Positions 18,538 through 26,010 of a stretch of 64,000 bases of DNA are shown one piece after another. How positions within the stretch are numbered: the first letter of the stretch is position 1; every line of letters begins with the position of its first letter. The notes under the pieces were generated by a model. That model did no database searches, was not told where the DNA came from, and worked only from the letters and a program-made list of their open reading frames with translations. This DNA is from Rathayibacter sp. Leaf185 (GTDB lineage: Bacteria > Actinomycetota > Actinomycetes > Actinomycetales > Microbacteriaceae), in contig NZ_LMPP01000002.1 in assembly GCF_001423885.1 (NCBI RefSeq), positions 628,575 to 692,574 of the forward strand. The letters run 5' to 3'. The position numbers were made by a program, and so were the translations under genes.

Positions 18538-21075
18538 GTGCCCGACAACTTCAATGAGGCCGGAGCGAGCTCGTTCGACGACTTCCTCGCCCGCTACCTC
18601 GACGGCGAGCGTGCTCGCGCGGCTCGGTCGATCGACCTCAGCCGCTTCCTCACCGCTCGCACTCAGAGCATCCTGCAGGCCGCAGGACGCTTCGCCCTCG
18701 AGCGCGGCCAGACCGAGCTCGACGCCCTGCACGTGCTGCGGGTCCTCGTCGACGACGAGGCCGTCGCTCAGGCCGTCCAGCGCATCGGGGTCGACCCGGG
18801 CGCCATCGCGACGGCCACGGAGGCGCGCCTCCCGCAGGCGACCGAGGCGGGAGCCTCGCAGAACGCCGCGACCATCACGAACAGCGCCCAGCGCGCCCTC
18901 TTCCACGCCTACCAGGTGGCCCGCTCGAGCGGCTCGACCTACATCGATCCCGAGCACGTCTTCTTCGCGCTCGTCCTCGGACAGGACGCGCCCGCCGGCC
19001 AGGTGCTCGCCCGCGCCGGCGTGACCGCCGAGGCCCTCACCCAGGGCATGCGCGAGACGGTGTCGGCGGGTGTCTCCCAGGAGGAGCCGACCGGCACCGC
19101 CTCCGAGACCCCGATGCTCGACAAGTTCGGCACCGACCTCACCCAGCTCGCCCGCGACGGCAAGCTCGACCCCGTGATCGGCCGCGCCGACGAGATCGAG
19201 CAGACCGTCGAGATCCTCAGTCGCCGCACCAAGAACAACCCGGTGCTGGTCGGCGAGGCCGGTGTCGGCAAGACCGCGATCGTCGAGGGGCTGGCGCGCG
19301 CGATCGTCGCGGGAGAGGTCCCGGAGCAGCTGCGCGACAAGCGCGTCGTCTCACTCGACCTGCCGGCGATGCTCGCGGGCACCCGGTACCGCGGCGACTT
19401 CGAGGAGCGCCTCACCACGACGATGGACGAGATCGCCGCCCACGCGGGCGAGCTCATCGTCTTCGTCGACGAGATCCACACCGTCGTCGGCGCCGGCGGC
19501 GCGGGCGAGGGCGGCATGGACGCGGGGAACATCCTCAAGCCCCGTCTCGCCCGCGGCGAGCTGCACCTCGTCGGTGCGACCACGCTCAAGGAGTACCGGA
19601 CGATCGAGAAGGACCCGGCGCTCGAGCGGCGCTTCCAGCCGGTGCGCGTCGGCGAGCCCGGAATCGAAGACTCCGTCGCGATCCTGCACGGCCTCCGCCC
19701 CGCTTACGAGGAGCACCACCGCGTCACGTTCACCGATGAGGCCCTGCGCGCCTCCGTCGAGCTCTCGGCCCGCTACCTGACCGATCGAGTGCTGCCGGAC
19801 AAGGCGATCGACCTGATCGACCAGGCCGGTGCGCGCCTCCGCCTGACGCTCGGCACGGGAGTGGACACCGCTGCGCTGCTCACCGAGCTGGCCACGCTCG
19901 AGGCCGACAAGAACGCCGCCGTCTCCGGCGAGCACTACGAGGAGGCGTCGCGCCTGCGCGATGAGATCACCGGGGTGCAGTCCGAGCTCGACGCGGCGAC
20001 GGGCCACGTCGCTCCGGAGGCGATCGTCGGCGAGACCGAGATCGCCGCGGTCGTCGCCCGCGCCACCGGCATCCCGGTGTCGCGGCTGACGGAGGGGGAG
20101 CGCGACCGCCTCGCGCACCTCGAGACCGAGCTGCACCAGCGCGTCATCGGCCAGGACGACGCGGTCGCCGCGGTCGCCCGCGCCGTGCGCCGCAGCCGCA
20201 CCGGGCTGGGCGACGCGACGCGTCCGGTCGGGTCGTTCCTCTTCCTCGGTCCGACCGGAGTGGGCAAGACCGAGCTCGCGCGGACGCTGGCGGGCTCGCT
20301 CTTCGCCGACGAGCAGTCGGTGATCCGCTTCGACATGAGCGAGTTCGGCGAGCGTCACACGGTCTCGCGTCTGGTCGGTGCCCCTCCCGGGTACGTCGGC
20401 TACGACGAGGCCGGCCAGCTGACCGAGCGCGTCCGCCGGAACCCGTACTCCGTGATCCTGTTCGACGAGATCGAGAAGGCGCACTCCGACGTCTTCAACC
20501 TGCTGCTGCAGGTGCTCGACGACGGACGCCTGACCGACGGCCAGGGCCGCACGGTCGACTTCCGCAACACCGTGATCATCATGACCTCGAACCTGGGGTC
20601 GGAGTTCCTCGCGTCGCGGTCGGGAGCGCTCGGCTTCGTCGCCCACAGCGACGACGCGGCCGAGGGCTTCGCCTCGGAGAAGGACCTGCGCGACCGGGTG
20701 ATGGGACGCCTCCGCGAGGCCATGCGGCCCGAGTTCCTGAACCGGATCGACGAGATCGTGCTGTTCCGCCGTCTCGGCCGCGAGCAGCTGCGCGAGATCG
20801 TGAGCATCGTGCTCGACGCGACCCGGGCCCGCCTCGCCCCCCGCGAGGTGTCGCTCGAGGTCACTGAATCGGCGATCGACTGGCTGGCCGAGCACGGCTA
20901 CGAGCCGCAGTACGGGGCGCGTCCGCTGCGCCGCCTGGTGCAGCGCTCGGTCGACGACCGCATCGCCGATCTCTTCGTGAGCGGTGACGTGACCGACGGA
21001 GGCGCGGTGCGCGTCGACGCGGTCGGCGGCGAGCTGGTGGTCACCTCGGCCGCGCGCCTGCCCCTGGCGGCGTAG
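18538..21075 (+). CDS. AAA+ Clp chaperone/unfoldase, ATP-binding subunit (ClpC/ClpB family)
   Basis: This 845-residue Hsp100 protein has a Clp N-domain (about 1-150), a first AAA+ module with GEAGVGKT near residue 239, a short middle region with a UVR-like [11 protein letters not shown] near 467, and a second AAA+ module with GPTGVGKT near 571 and [12 protein letters not shown]. The short middle domain is ClpC-like rather than the long coiled coil of ClpB. I see no clear LGF-type ClpP loop to settle partnership. The start is GTG 18538 with CCAGGAGGA upstream. The HAIR element suggests a stress-induced disaggregase or unfoldase. Confidence 0.88.
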   Translation: MPDNFNEAGASSFDDFLARYLDGERARAARSIDLSRFLTARTQSILQAAGRFALERGQTELDALHVLRVLVDDEAVAQAVQRIGVDPGAIATATEARLPQATEAGASQNAATITNSAQRALFHAYQVARSSGSTYIDPEHVFFALVLGQDAPAGQVLARAGVTAEALTQGMRETVSAGVSQEEPTGTASETPMLDKFGTDLTQLARDGKLDPVIGRADEIEQTVEILSRRTKNNPVLVGEAGVGKTAIVEGLARAIVAGEVPEQLRDKRVVSLDLPAMLAGTRYRGDFEERLTTTMDEIAAHAGELIVFVDEIHTVVGAGGAGEGGMDAGNILKPRLARGELHLVGATTLKEYRTIEKDPALERRFQPVRVGEPGIEDSVAILHGLRPAYEEHHRVTFTDEALRASVELSARYLTDRVLPDKAIDLIDQAGARLRLTLGTGVDTAALLTELATLEADKNAAVSGEHYEEASRLRDEITGVQSELDAATGHVAPEAIVGETEIAAVVARATGIPVSRLTEGERDRLAHLETELHQRVIGQDDAVAAVARAVRRSRTGLGDATRPVGSFLFLGPTGVGKTELARTLAGSLFADEQSVIRFDMSEFGERHTVSRLVGAPPGYVGYDEAGQLTERVRRNPYSVILFDEIEKAHSDVFNLLLQVLDDGRLTDGQGRTVDFRNTVIIMTSNLGSEFLASRSGALGFVAHSDDAAEGFASEKDLRDRVMGRLREAMRPEFLNRIDEIVLFRRLGREQLREIVSIVLDATRARLAPREVSLEVTESAIDWLAEHGYEPQYGARPLRRLVQRSVDDRIADLFVSGDVTDGGAVRVDAVGGELVVTSAARLPLAA

Positions 21076-21081
21076 CGCACG

Positions 21082-21121
21082 AGAAGCCCCGGCCTGCTCT
21101 CTGGAGTGGGTCGGGGCTTCT
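21082..21121 (+). terminator. Terminator hairpin after the clp gene
   Basis: AGAAGCCCCG (21082-21091) pairs with CGGGGCTTCT (21112-21121), 20-nt loop, 6 nt after the clp stop. Confidence 0.7.
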
Positions 21122-21208
21122 GCCTGCCCCTCAGCTCGCCCGAGCGCAATGCGTTGCGGGGGAGGCCGCGGCCGGATAGACACGGAGGGCACGAGAACCG
21201 GAGGCCCG

Positions 21209-21457
21209 ATGTCGAATCCGCGCTACTACGATCCCGTGGGTCGAGCCATCCGTGCGCTGCTCTGGCTGAGCCTGGTCTGCTTCGGGCTCGCGATCGGCTT
21301 CTTCGCGCTCGATGTCGTGACTCCCGGATCGATGACCGACGCGCAGCGCCCCTACGCCGACGCGAGCGGGGCGCTGGCGTGCTTCGGCCTGTTCGGCCTC
21401 TTCGTGCACTACGCGACGGTCGCGATCGTCGGCGCCATCCGCGGCCGCGGGCAGTAG
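21209..21457 (+). CDS. Small two-helix membrane protein, unknown
   Basis: An 82-residue protein with two predicted membrane helices (about 17-40, LLWLSLVCFGLAIGFFALDV, and about 60-78, CFGLFGLFVHYATVAIVGAI). ATG 21209 is preceded by CCGGAGG with 5-6 nt spacing. I recognise no family. It lies downstream of the clp terminator and convergent with the PBP gene, probably its own unit. Confidence 0.65.
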   Translation: MSNPRYYDPVGRAIRALLWLSLVCFGLAIGFFALDVVTPGSMTDAQRPYADASGALACFGLFGLFVHYATVAIVGAIRGRGQ

Positions 21458-21462
21458 GTCTC

Positions 21463-21531
21463 GGCTCGCAGAAACGCGTTCGGCTCGCAGGAATCCGAGG
21501 ATCCTGCGAGCCGAACGCTGTTTCACGAGCC
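21463..21531. repeat. Long intergenic hairpin, family B copy 1
   Basis: A perfect 16-bp inner stem CGTTCGGCTCGCAGGA (21477-21492) with 21502-21517 around 9 nt. An outer pairing adds GGCTCG and GAAAC (21463-21475) with GTTTC and CGAGCC (21520-21531). The same sequence family recurs at 63583-63660. It lies between convergent genes and may double as a terminator. Confidence 0.85.
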
Positions 21532-21559
21532 GGAGGTGCTCAGCAGCCGGAGGCGCTGC

Positions 21560-24112
21560 CTACGGGCACTTCTTGGCCGAGACGGCGACCTTCAGGGCCG
21601 CATCCGGGGCCACGGAGGAGCCGCCCGCCGGATCCTGGCCTGTCACCTGGCCGGTGTCGGGTGCCTTCGGATCCTCGGTGCACGACAGCGTGATGCTCGC
21701 GAAGCCGGCCGCGCCGAACGCGGCCTTCGCCGCCTCCAGCTCCTGGCCAACCACGTCGGGCACCGTCTTCTGGTTGCCGTTGCTGGTCCACACGGTGATC
21801 CCGGTGCCCGCCTGAGCGGAGCCGGAGGGATCCTGCCGGGTGACGGTGCCGATCGCGGCGTCGCTCGCCTCCGCACCGCCGTCGACCACGCGGAAGCCGG
21901 CGGCCTCGAGCTTGGCCTTCGCGTCGGCGAGGGCGAGGCCTGTCACATCCGGGATCCCGATCTTGGGAACCACCTGGAGTGATCCGTCGGCCTCAGGGAA
22001 GGCGGTCCCGCCGTACTTCGCGTTGGCCGCCGCCATCACGACGGGCCAGATGCGGTGGCGGGCCGTGGCCGCGGATCCGGAGTCGAAGGCGTACCTCGAG
22101 GAGCGCAGGCTCGCGTCGCCCTTCACGTTGAACACGCCGACAGCGGTCGCGACCTTCGTGCTGGCGCCGGTCATCCACGTGGCGACCGCGTCGTCGGTGG
22201 TGCCGGTCTTGCCGATGAGAGGGATCCGGTCGGGTGTGCGGGAGGCGACAGCGGTTCCGCCCGACGTGAACGTCGACTGCAGCGCGACCGCGGCGGTCGC
22301 GGCGACGTTCCGGTCGATCGACTGTCGGCAGTTCGCCGGCGGCACGGGCTGATCGGCTCCGGTCGCGTCGGTGATGCGATCGATGGCGATCGGGTCGCAG
22401 GTCGTCCCACCGGAGGCGATGGTCGCGTAGGCGCCGGCCATCGAGAGGGGAGAGACGTAGTTGGTGCCCAGGATGGTCGCGGGGTAGCGCTCGAGCTCGC
22501 CGTCGCTGCCCTGGACGACGCCCATCGCGGCGGCCGTGTCGCGGATCCCGCAGAGGTCGAGCTCGCGGGCCATGCCGACGAAGCCGGTGTTGAGCGACGT
22601 CTTGGTGAAGGTCACCGGCGTGCCGACCTGGCCACCGCCGCCCTCGTCGTTGCGCGCGCTGGTGTCGGAGCTGGTCGTCGTGCCGCCCGCCTCGCAGGAG
22701 TCGGTGAACGTGCCCCACGTCGCCTTCCGTGTGCCGTCGACGGACTCGTTGATGCTGTGCCCCTCCTTCAGCCACTCGACGAGCGTGAACAGCTTGTAGG
22801 TCGAGCCGGGCTGGATGCCGGACGAGCCTCCATAGGCCTTGTCGGTGCTGAAGTTGATGGCGCTGTAGGACGCGTCGGTCGTCAGGACGTCCGGGTCCTG
22901 CGAGTAGTTCTTGTTCTGCGTCATCGCGAGGACGCGTCCCGTCCCGACCTCGACGCTGACCGAGACGGCCCCGACGTCGAAGTTCCAGGTCTGCGGGACC
23001 TGGGCGTTGACGGCGTCGACCGCGGCGTTCTGCAGGTCGACGTCGAGCGTCGTGTACACGTCCTGTCCGCCGCGGCGGAAGTTCGTCCAGCGGGTGTCCT
23101 CGTCGGCGCCGAAGATCTCGTTGTTCTTGAGGACGTTCGTGACGTAGTCGCAGAAGTAGCCCGCGTTGCCCGCGGTGGAGCAGCCGGTGCTGGGCTCGGT
23201 GATCTGCGGCTCGACCGGCGTCGCGATCGCGGCGTCGTGGTCCTCCTGCGAGATCTTCCCCTCCTCCAGCATCTTGTCGATGATGTAGTCGCGGCGGTCC
23301 TTGTTGCGCAGGTAGCCGTTCGCGACACCGTTGTCGGCGTCGTCCGGCTGGTCGATGCGCAGCGCCGCCGGGTTGTTGACGATCGCGATCAGGCTCGCGG
23401 CCTGAGCGACCGTGAGGTTCGCGGCGGTGGTGTTGTAGTAGTAGTTCGCGGCGGTCTCGAGGCCGTAGGTGGTGCCTCCGAAGAACGCGATGTTGAGGTA
23501 GCCCTGAAGGATCTGGTCCTTCGTGTACTCCTTCTCGAGGCCGATGGCGAGCTTCATCTCGCGCAGCTTGCGCTCGGGGGAGGTGCGGGTGGCGTTGTCG
23601 ATGGCAGCGGCGCGCTCGGCCTCGTCGGTGATGTTGCGCACTGCCTTCTCGACGAGCACGTTCTTGACGTACTGCTGCGTGATCGAGGATCCGCCCTGGA
23701 CGTCGTTGCCGAGCACGTAGGTCTGCGCGACGGCGCGGAGGGTGCCGGGGAGGTCGACTCCGCCGTGCTCGTAGAAGCGCGGGTCCTCACCCGAGACGGC
23801 GGCGTCCTTGGCGAACTGCGAGATCTGGTCGAGGGGCACCTCGATGCGGTTCTCGACGTAGAAGGAGGCGAGCAGCTGCGTCGATCCGTCGGAGCGGGTC
23901 GCGAAGATGTTGCTCTTCTCGGAGAGCTTGTCGACCTCGAGGTACTCGGGGAGGCCGTCGAAGATGCCGATCGACTGGTTGGCGGCGACCCCTGCGATCG
24001 CCACGGCGGGTGTCACGGTGGCGGTGACCAGCACTCCGGCCACGACGCTCATGGCCAGGAAGCCGACGGTCGCCTTGATGACACCGCCCACGGACCTACT
24101 GTCGGACGCCAA
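21560..24112 (-). CDS. Class A penicillin-binding protein (transglycosylase-transpeptidase) with two PASTA domains
   Basis: This 850-residue bifunctional peptidoglycan synthase starts with a short cytoplasmic tail and one membrane helix (about 12-40). The GT51 glycosyltransferase has catalytic Glu109 in SGEDPRFYEHGGVD and QGGSSITQQYVKN. The transpeptidase has the active serine in SGIQPGSTYKLF (near 436), SLN in TKTSLNTG, and GKTGTT (near 633). Two C-terminal PASTA repeats start at IPDVTGLALADAKAKLEAAG and VPDVVGQELEAAKAAFGAAG, fitting PonA1/PonA2-type actinobacterial PBPs. It polymerises and cross-links cell-wall peptidoglycan outside the membrane. The ATG at 24112 is followed by typical N-terminal sequence. 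Confidence 0.93.
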   Translation of the reverse strand: MASDSRSVGGVIKATVGFLAMSVVAGVLVTATVTPAVAIAGVAANQSIGIFDGLPEYLEVDKLSEKSNIFATRSDGSTQLLASFYVENRIEVPLDQISQFAKDAAVSGEDPRFYEHGGVDLPGTLRAVAQTYVLGNDVQGGSSITQQYVKNVLVEKAVRNITDEAERAAAIDNATRTSPERKLREMKLAIGLEKEYTKDQILQGYLNIAFFGGTTYGLETAANYYYNTTAANLTVAQAASLIAIVNNPAALRIDQPDDADNGVANGYLRNKDRRDYIIDKMLEEGKISQEDHDAAIATPVEPQITEPSTGCSTAGNAGYFCDYVTNVLKNNEIFGADEDTRWTNFRRGGQDVYTTLDVDLQNAAVDAVNAQVPQTWNFDVGAVSVSVEVGTGRVLAMTQNKNYSQDPDVLTTDASYSAINFSTDKAYGGSSGIQPGSTYKLFTLVEWLKEGHSINESVDGTRKATWGTFTDSCEAGGTTTSSDTSARNDEGGGGQVGTPVTFTKTSLNTGFVGMARELDLCGIRDTAAAMGVVQGSDGELERYPATILGTNYVSPLSMAGAYATIASGGTTCDPIAIDRITDATGADQPVPPANCRQSIDRNVAATAAVALQSTFTSGGTAVASRTPDRIPLIGKTGTTDDAVATWMTGASTKVATAVGVFNVKGDASLRSSRYAFDSGSAATARHRIWPVVMAAANAKYGGTAFPEADGSLQVVPKIGIPDVTGLALADAKAKLEAAGFRVVDGGAEASDAAIGTVTRQDPSGSAQAGTGITVWTSNGNQKTVPDVVGQELEAAKAAFGAAGFASITLSCTEDPKAPDTGQVTGQDPAGGSSVAPDAALKVAVSAKKCP

Positions 24113-24337
24113 ACCTTCTCCTTCGGATACCCCCTGTTTCGCGCCGTCAAGACCGACGCCCTAGCACGTTCCGCGCCAGGTCAACCTCGACAGACTAACC
24201 CGAGACCTCCGGAAGGCGAAGGATCCGGCTGGGGCTGAGGGCTGCCTGGGCCTCACCGGGAAGGCGGCGAGGCCGGCCAGACGCCTTCCGGCACCGGACG
24301 GTCACCCCTGCGTCACGGGGATGTCGACGGGGAGCCG

Positions 24338-24343
24338 TAGCGT
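24338..24343 (+). promoter_or_regulatory. Leaderless -10 of the phosphopantetheinyl-transferase-like gene
   Basis: TAGCGT ends 7 nt before ATG 24351; no SD precedes the ATG. The rest of the 238-nt gap 24113-24350 between the divergent PBP gene and this one shows no gene. Confidence 0.6.
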
Positions 24344-24350
24344 CCGGGGC

Positions 24351-24986
24351 ATGACCGGACTCCCCCTCCTCGCCACCGACGACGTCCAGCTGCGCTGGGC
24401 CCGTCCCGAGGTGCTCGACTCGTCGCGGCACCGGATGCTCCGCCTCCTGACCCTCGCCGAGCGCCTCCGCTACGAGGCGACCGGGCGTCGCGAGACCCGC
24501 GACAGCTTCCTCCTCGGTCGCGTCCTGGTGCGCGAGCTGGCTGCCGAGACGCTCGGCATCGACCCGCTCGAGGTCGTCGTGGACGCCCGCTGCGACCGCT
24601 GCGGTGGGCCGCACGGCCGCCCGGTGCTCGGCGGTGAGCACCCGGCTCTCGAGCGGATGCGGATCAGCATCGCGCACTGCGACGGTGCGGTCGTCGCTGC
24701 ACTCGCCACCGGACGTGATCTCGGCATCGACGCCGCTCGCACGCGCACGGTCCGCGACCGCGTCGCCTCGGGCGAGGCGACGGCGGAGCAGATCCTGCAC
24801 GAGCTGCGCGCGCAGGCGGTCGCGAAGGCCGACGGCCGGGGCGCCTCGAGCGACGAGCCGGTGCGCTTCCGCACTCGCGAGGGCGCGACGGAGGCGTGGA
24901 TCGAGGGGTCCGAGCGCTACTTCGCCGTCTCGGAGCCGATCGTGCACTCCGCGCTCGTCGTCACGCTCGCGGTCGCGCAGGCCTGA
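24351..24986 (+). CDS. 4'-phosphopantetheinyl transferase-like protein, divergent
   Basis: This 211-residue protein resembles Sfp-type PPTases: FLLGRVLVRELAAETLGIDP, the CDRCGGPHGRPVL motif, ISIAHCDGAVVAALA and LGIDAARTR. PPTases transfer the phosphopantetheine arm of CoA to carrier proteins. The Mg-binding motif, normally D-x-E (GVDVE), reads DAA, and the downstream KEAxxKA motif reads AQAVAKADG, so key acidic residues are missing. It may be an inactive or diverged relative. Single leaderless gene, convergent with the secreted protein at 24996. Confidence 0.65.
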   Translation: MTGLPLLATDDVQLRWARPEVLDSSRHRMLRLLTLAERLRYEATGRRETRDSFLLGRVLVRELAAETLGIDPLEVVVDARCDRCGGPHGRPVLGGEHPALERMRISIAHCDGAVVAALATGRDLGIDAARTRTVRDRVASGEATAEQILHELRAQAVAKADGRGASSDEPVRFRTREGATEAWIEGSERYFAVSEPIVHSALVVTLAVAQA

Positions 24987-24995
24987 GGGCCTCGC

Positions 24996-25883
24996 TCACT
25001 CGAAGAGCGAGAGGGTGAGCGTCGAGCGGTAGGCGCCAGCGGCGATCGAGCGTTCGGTCGCCAGGAGCAGCTCGGCCGTCGCTGACGCCGTGACCGGGCC
25101 GCCGGACGCCGCGAGCAGGACGGCGTCGCGCAGCCCGTCGCCTCCGTCGAGCGCGGACAGCACCCGCTCGCCCGCGCGACCCCCTGCGGGCTCGCCGACG
25201 AGCGACGGCGTCCAGCCGAGGTGATCGCCTCCGATCGTCGACCGGCCGGCCGCGCTCACGAAGTCACCGGCCGAGGCCAGGACGTACCAGCCCGCGGAGC
25301 CCGCCCCGCGGGTGTCGGTCACGGTGACCGTGGGGAGCGCTCCGCGGAACTCCCGCCGCTGCGCGCCCGCCTCCGCCTCCTGCAGCTGCGCCGCCGAGCT
25401 CGCGACCGTCATGGCCAGCGCGCCCGGGCCCGCCGGCGGGTCGATCGCGACCCCGACGTCGATGCCGTCGGCGTCTCTCGGCTCGGGGTCCCTCGGCTCG
25501 GAGTCGCTCTCCGCGGAGTCCTCGCCGTCGACGATCCGCTCGGGAGACTCCGCGTCCGGGGTGCCCGTCGCGCGGGGAGCCGGCGTTTCGCCGACGCTCG
25601 AGTCCTCCGCACCCGCGTCCGCGCCTGGGCAGCACGGGATGCCGGGCGCGGTGTCGTCGTCGCCGCGGGGCATCGGCGTGCTTTCGGCCGTCGGCGTGAG
25701 CGTCGGAGTCGCGGCGACGACCGCCTCGGCGCTCGGCTCGGGCGCGGTCGCCGCCTCCGGAGCGAGCGCGGCCGAGGCGAAGACGACGGCCAGCGCCAGG
25801 GCAGCGGTCGGGACGACCACCGAGAGGGCGGCGCGGGTGGTGCGGATCACAGGCTCTGCCGTTCGTCGGGTCGGGAGGAGCAC
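24996..25883 (-). CDS. Secreted protein with acidic/Thr-Pro linker and WxL-like C-terminal domain
   Basis: This 295-residue protein has a long hydrophobic N-terminal segment (RAALSVVVPTAALALAVVFA) that reads as a signal or anchor, then about 100 residues rich in Pro, Thr, Glu and Asp with no fold signature. A C-terminal ~120-residue beta domain follows (LPTVTVTDTRGAGSAGWYVL, LLLATERSIAAGAYRSTLTL), like WxL/surface-binding sandwich domains. Function unknown; a cell-envelope or cell-wall role is inferred. The start is uncertain: GTG 25883 or GTG 25847, neither with a convincing SD. Confidence 0.6.
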   Translation of the reverse strand: MLLPTRRTAEPVIRTTRAALSVVVPTAALALAVVFASAALAPEAATAPEPSAEAVVAATPTLTPTAESTPMPRGDDDTAPGIPCCPGADAGAEDSSVGETPAPRATGTPDAESPERIVDGEDSAESDSEPRDPEPRDADGIDVGVAIDPPAGPGALAMTVASSAAQLQEAEAGAQRREFRGALPTVTVTDTRGAGSAGWYVLASAGDFVSAAGRSTIGGDHLGWTPSLVGEPAGGRAGERVLSALDGGDGLRDAVLLAASGGPVTASATAELLLATERSIAAGAYRSTLTLSLFE

Positions 25884-25966
25884 CGACCTGTGATTCCTAT
25901 CAGCCGCCCGGACGCCGAGGGCACCCCTCGTCCGGGTGGAGCCGACCGCCGCGCGGGCACGCCGAA

Positions 25967-25997
25967 GAGGAGGGCGGATCGCGGCCCGCCCCTCCTC
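25967..25997 (-). terminator. Terminator-like hairpin after the GH43 gene
   Basis: GAGGAGGGCGG (25967-25977) pairs with CCGCCCCTCCTC (25986-25997) with one bulge, just past the leftward GH43 stop at 26011. Confidence 0.6.
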
Positions 25998-26010
25998 CTC
26001 GTCGCTCGGA

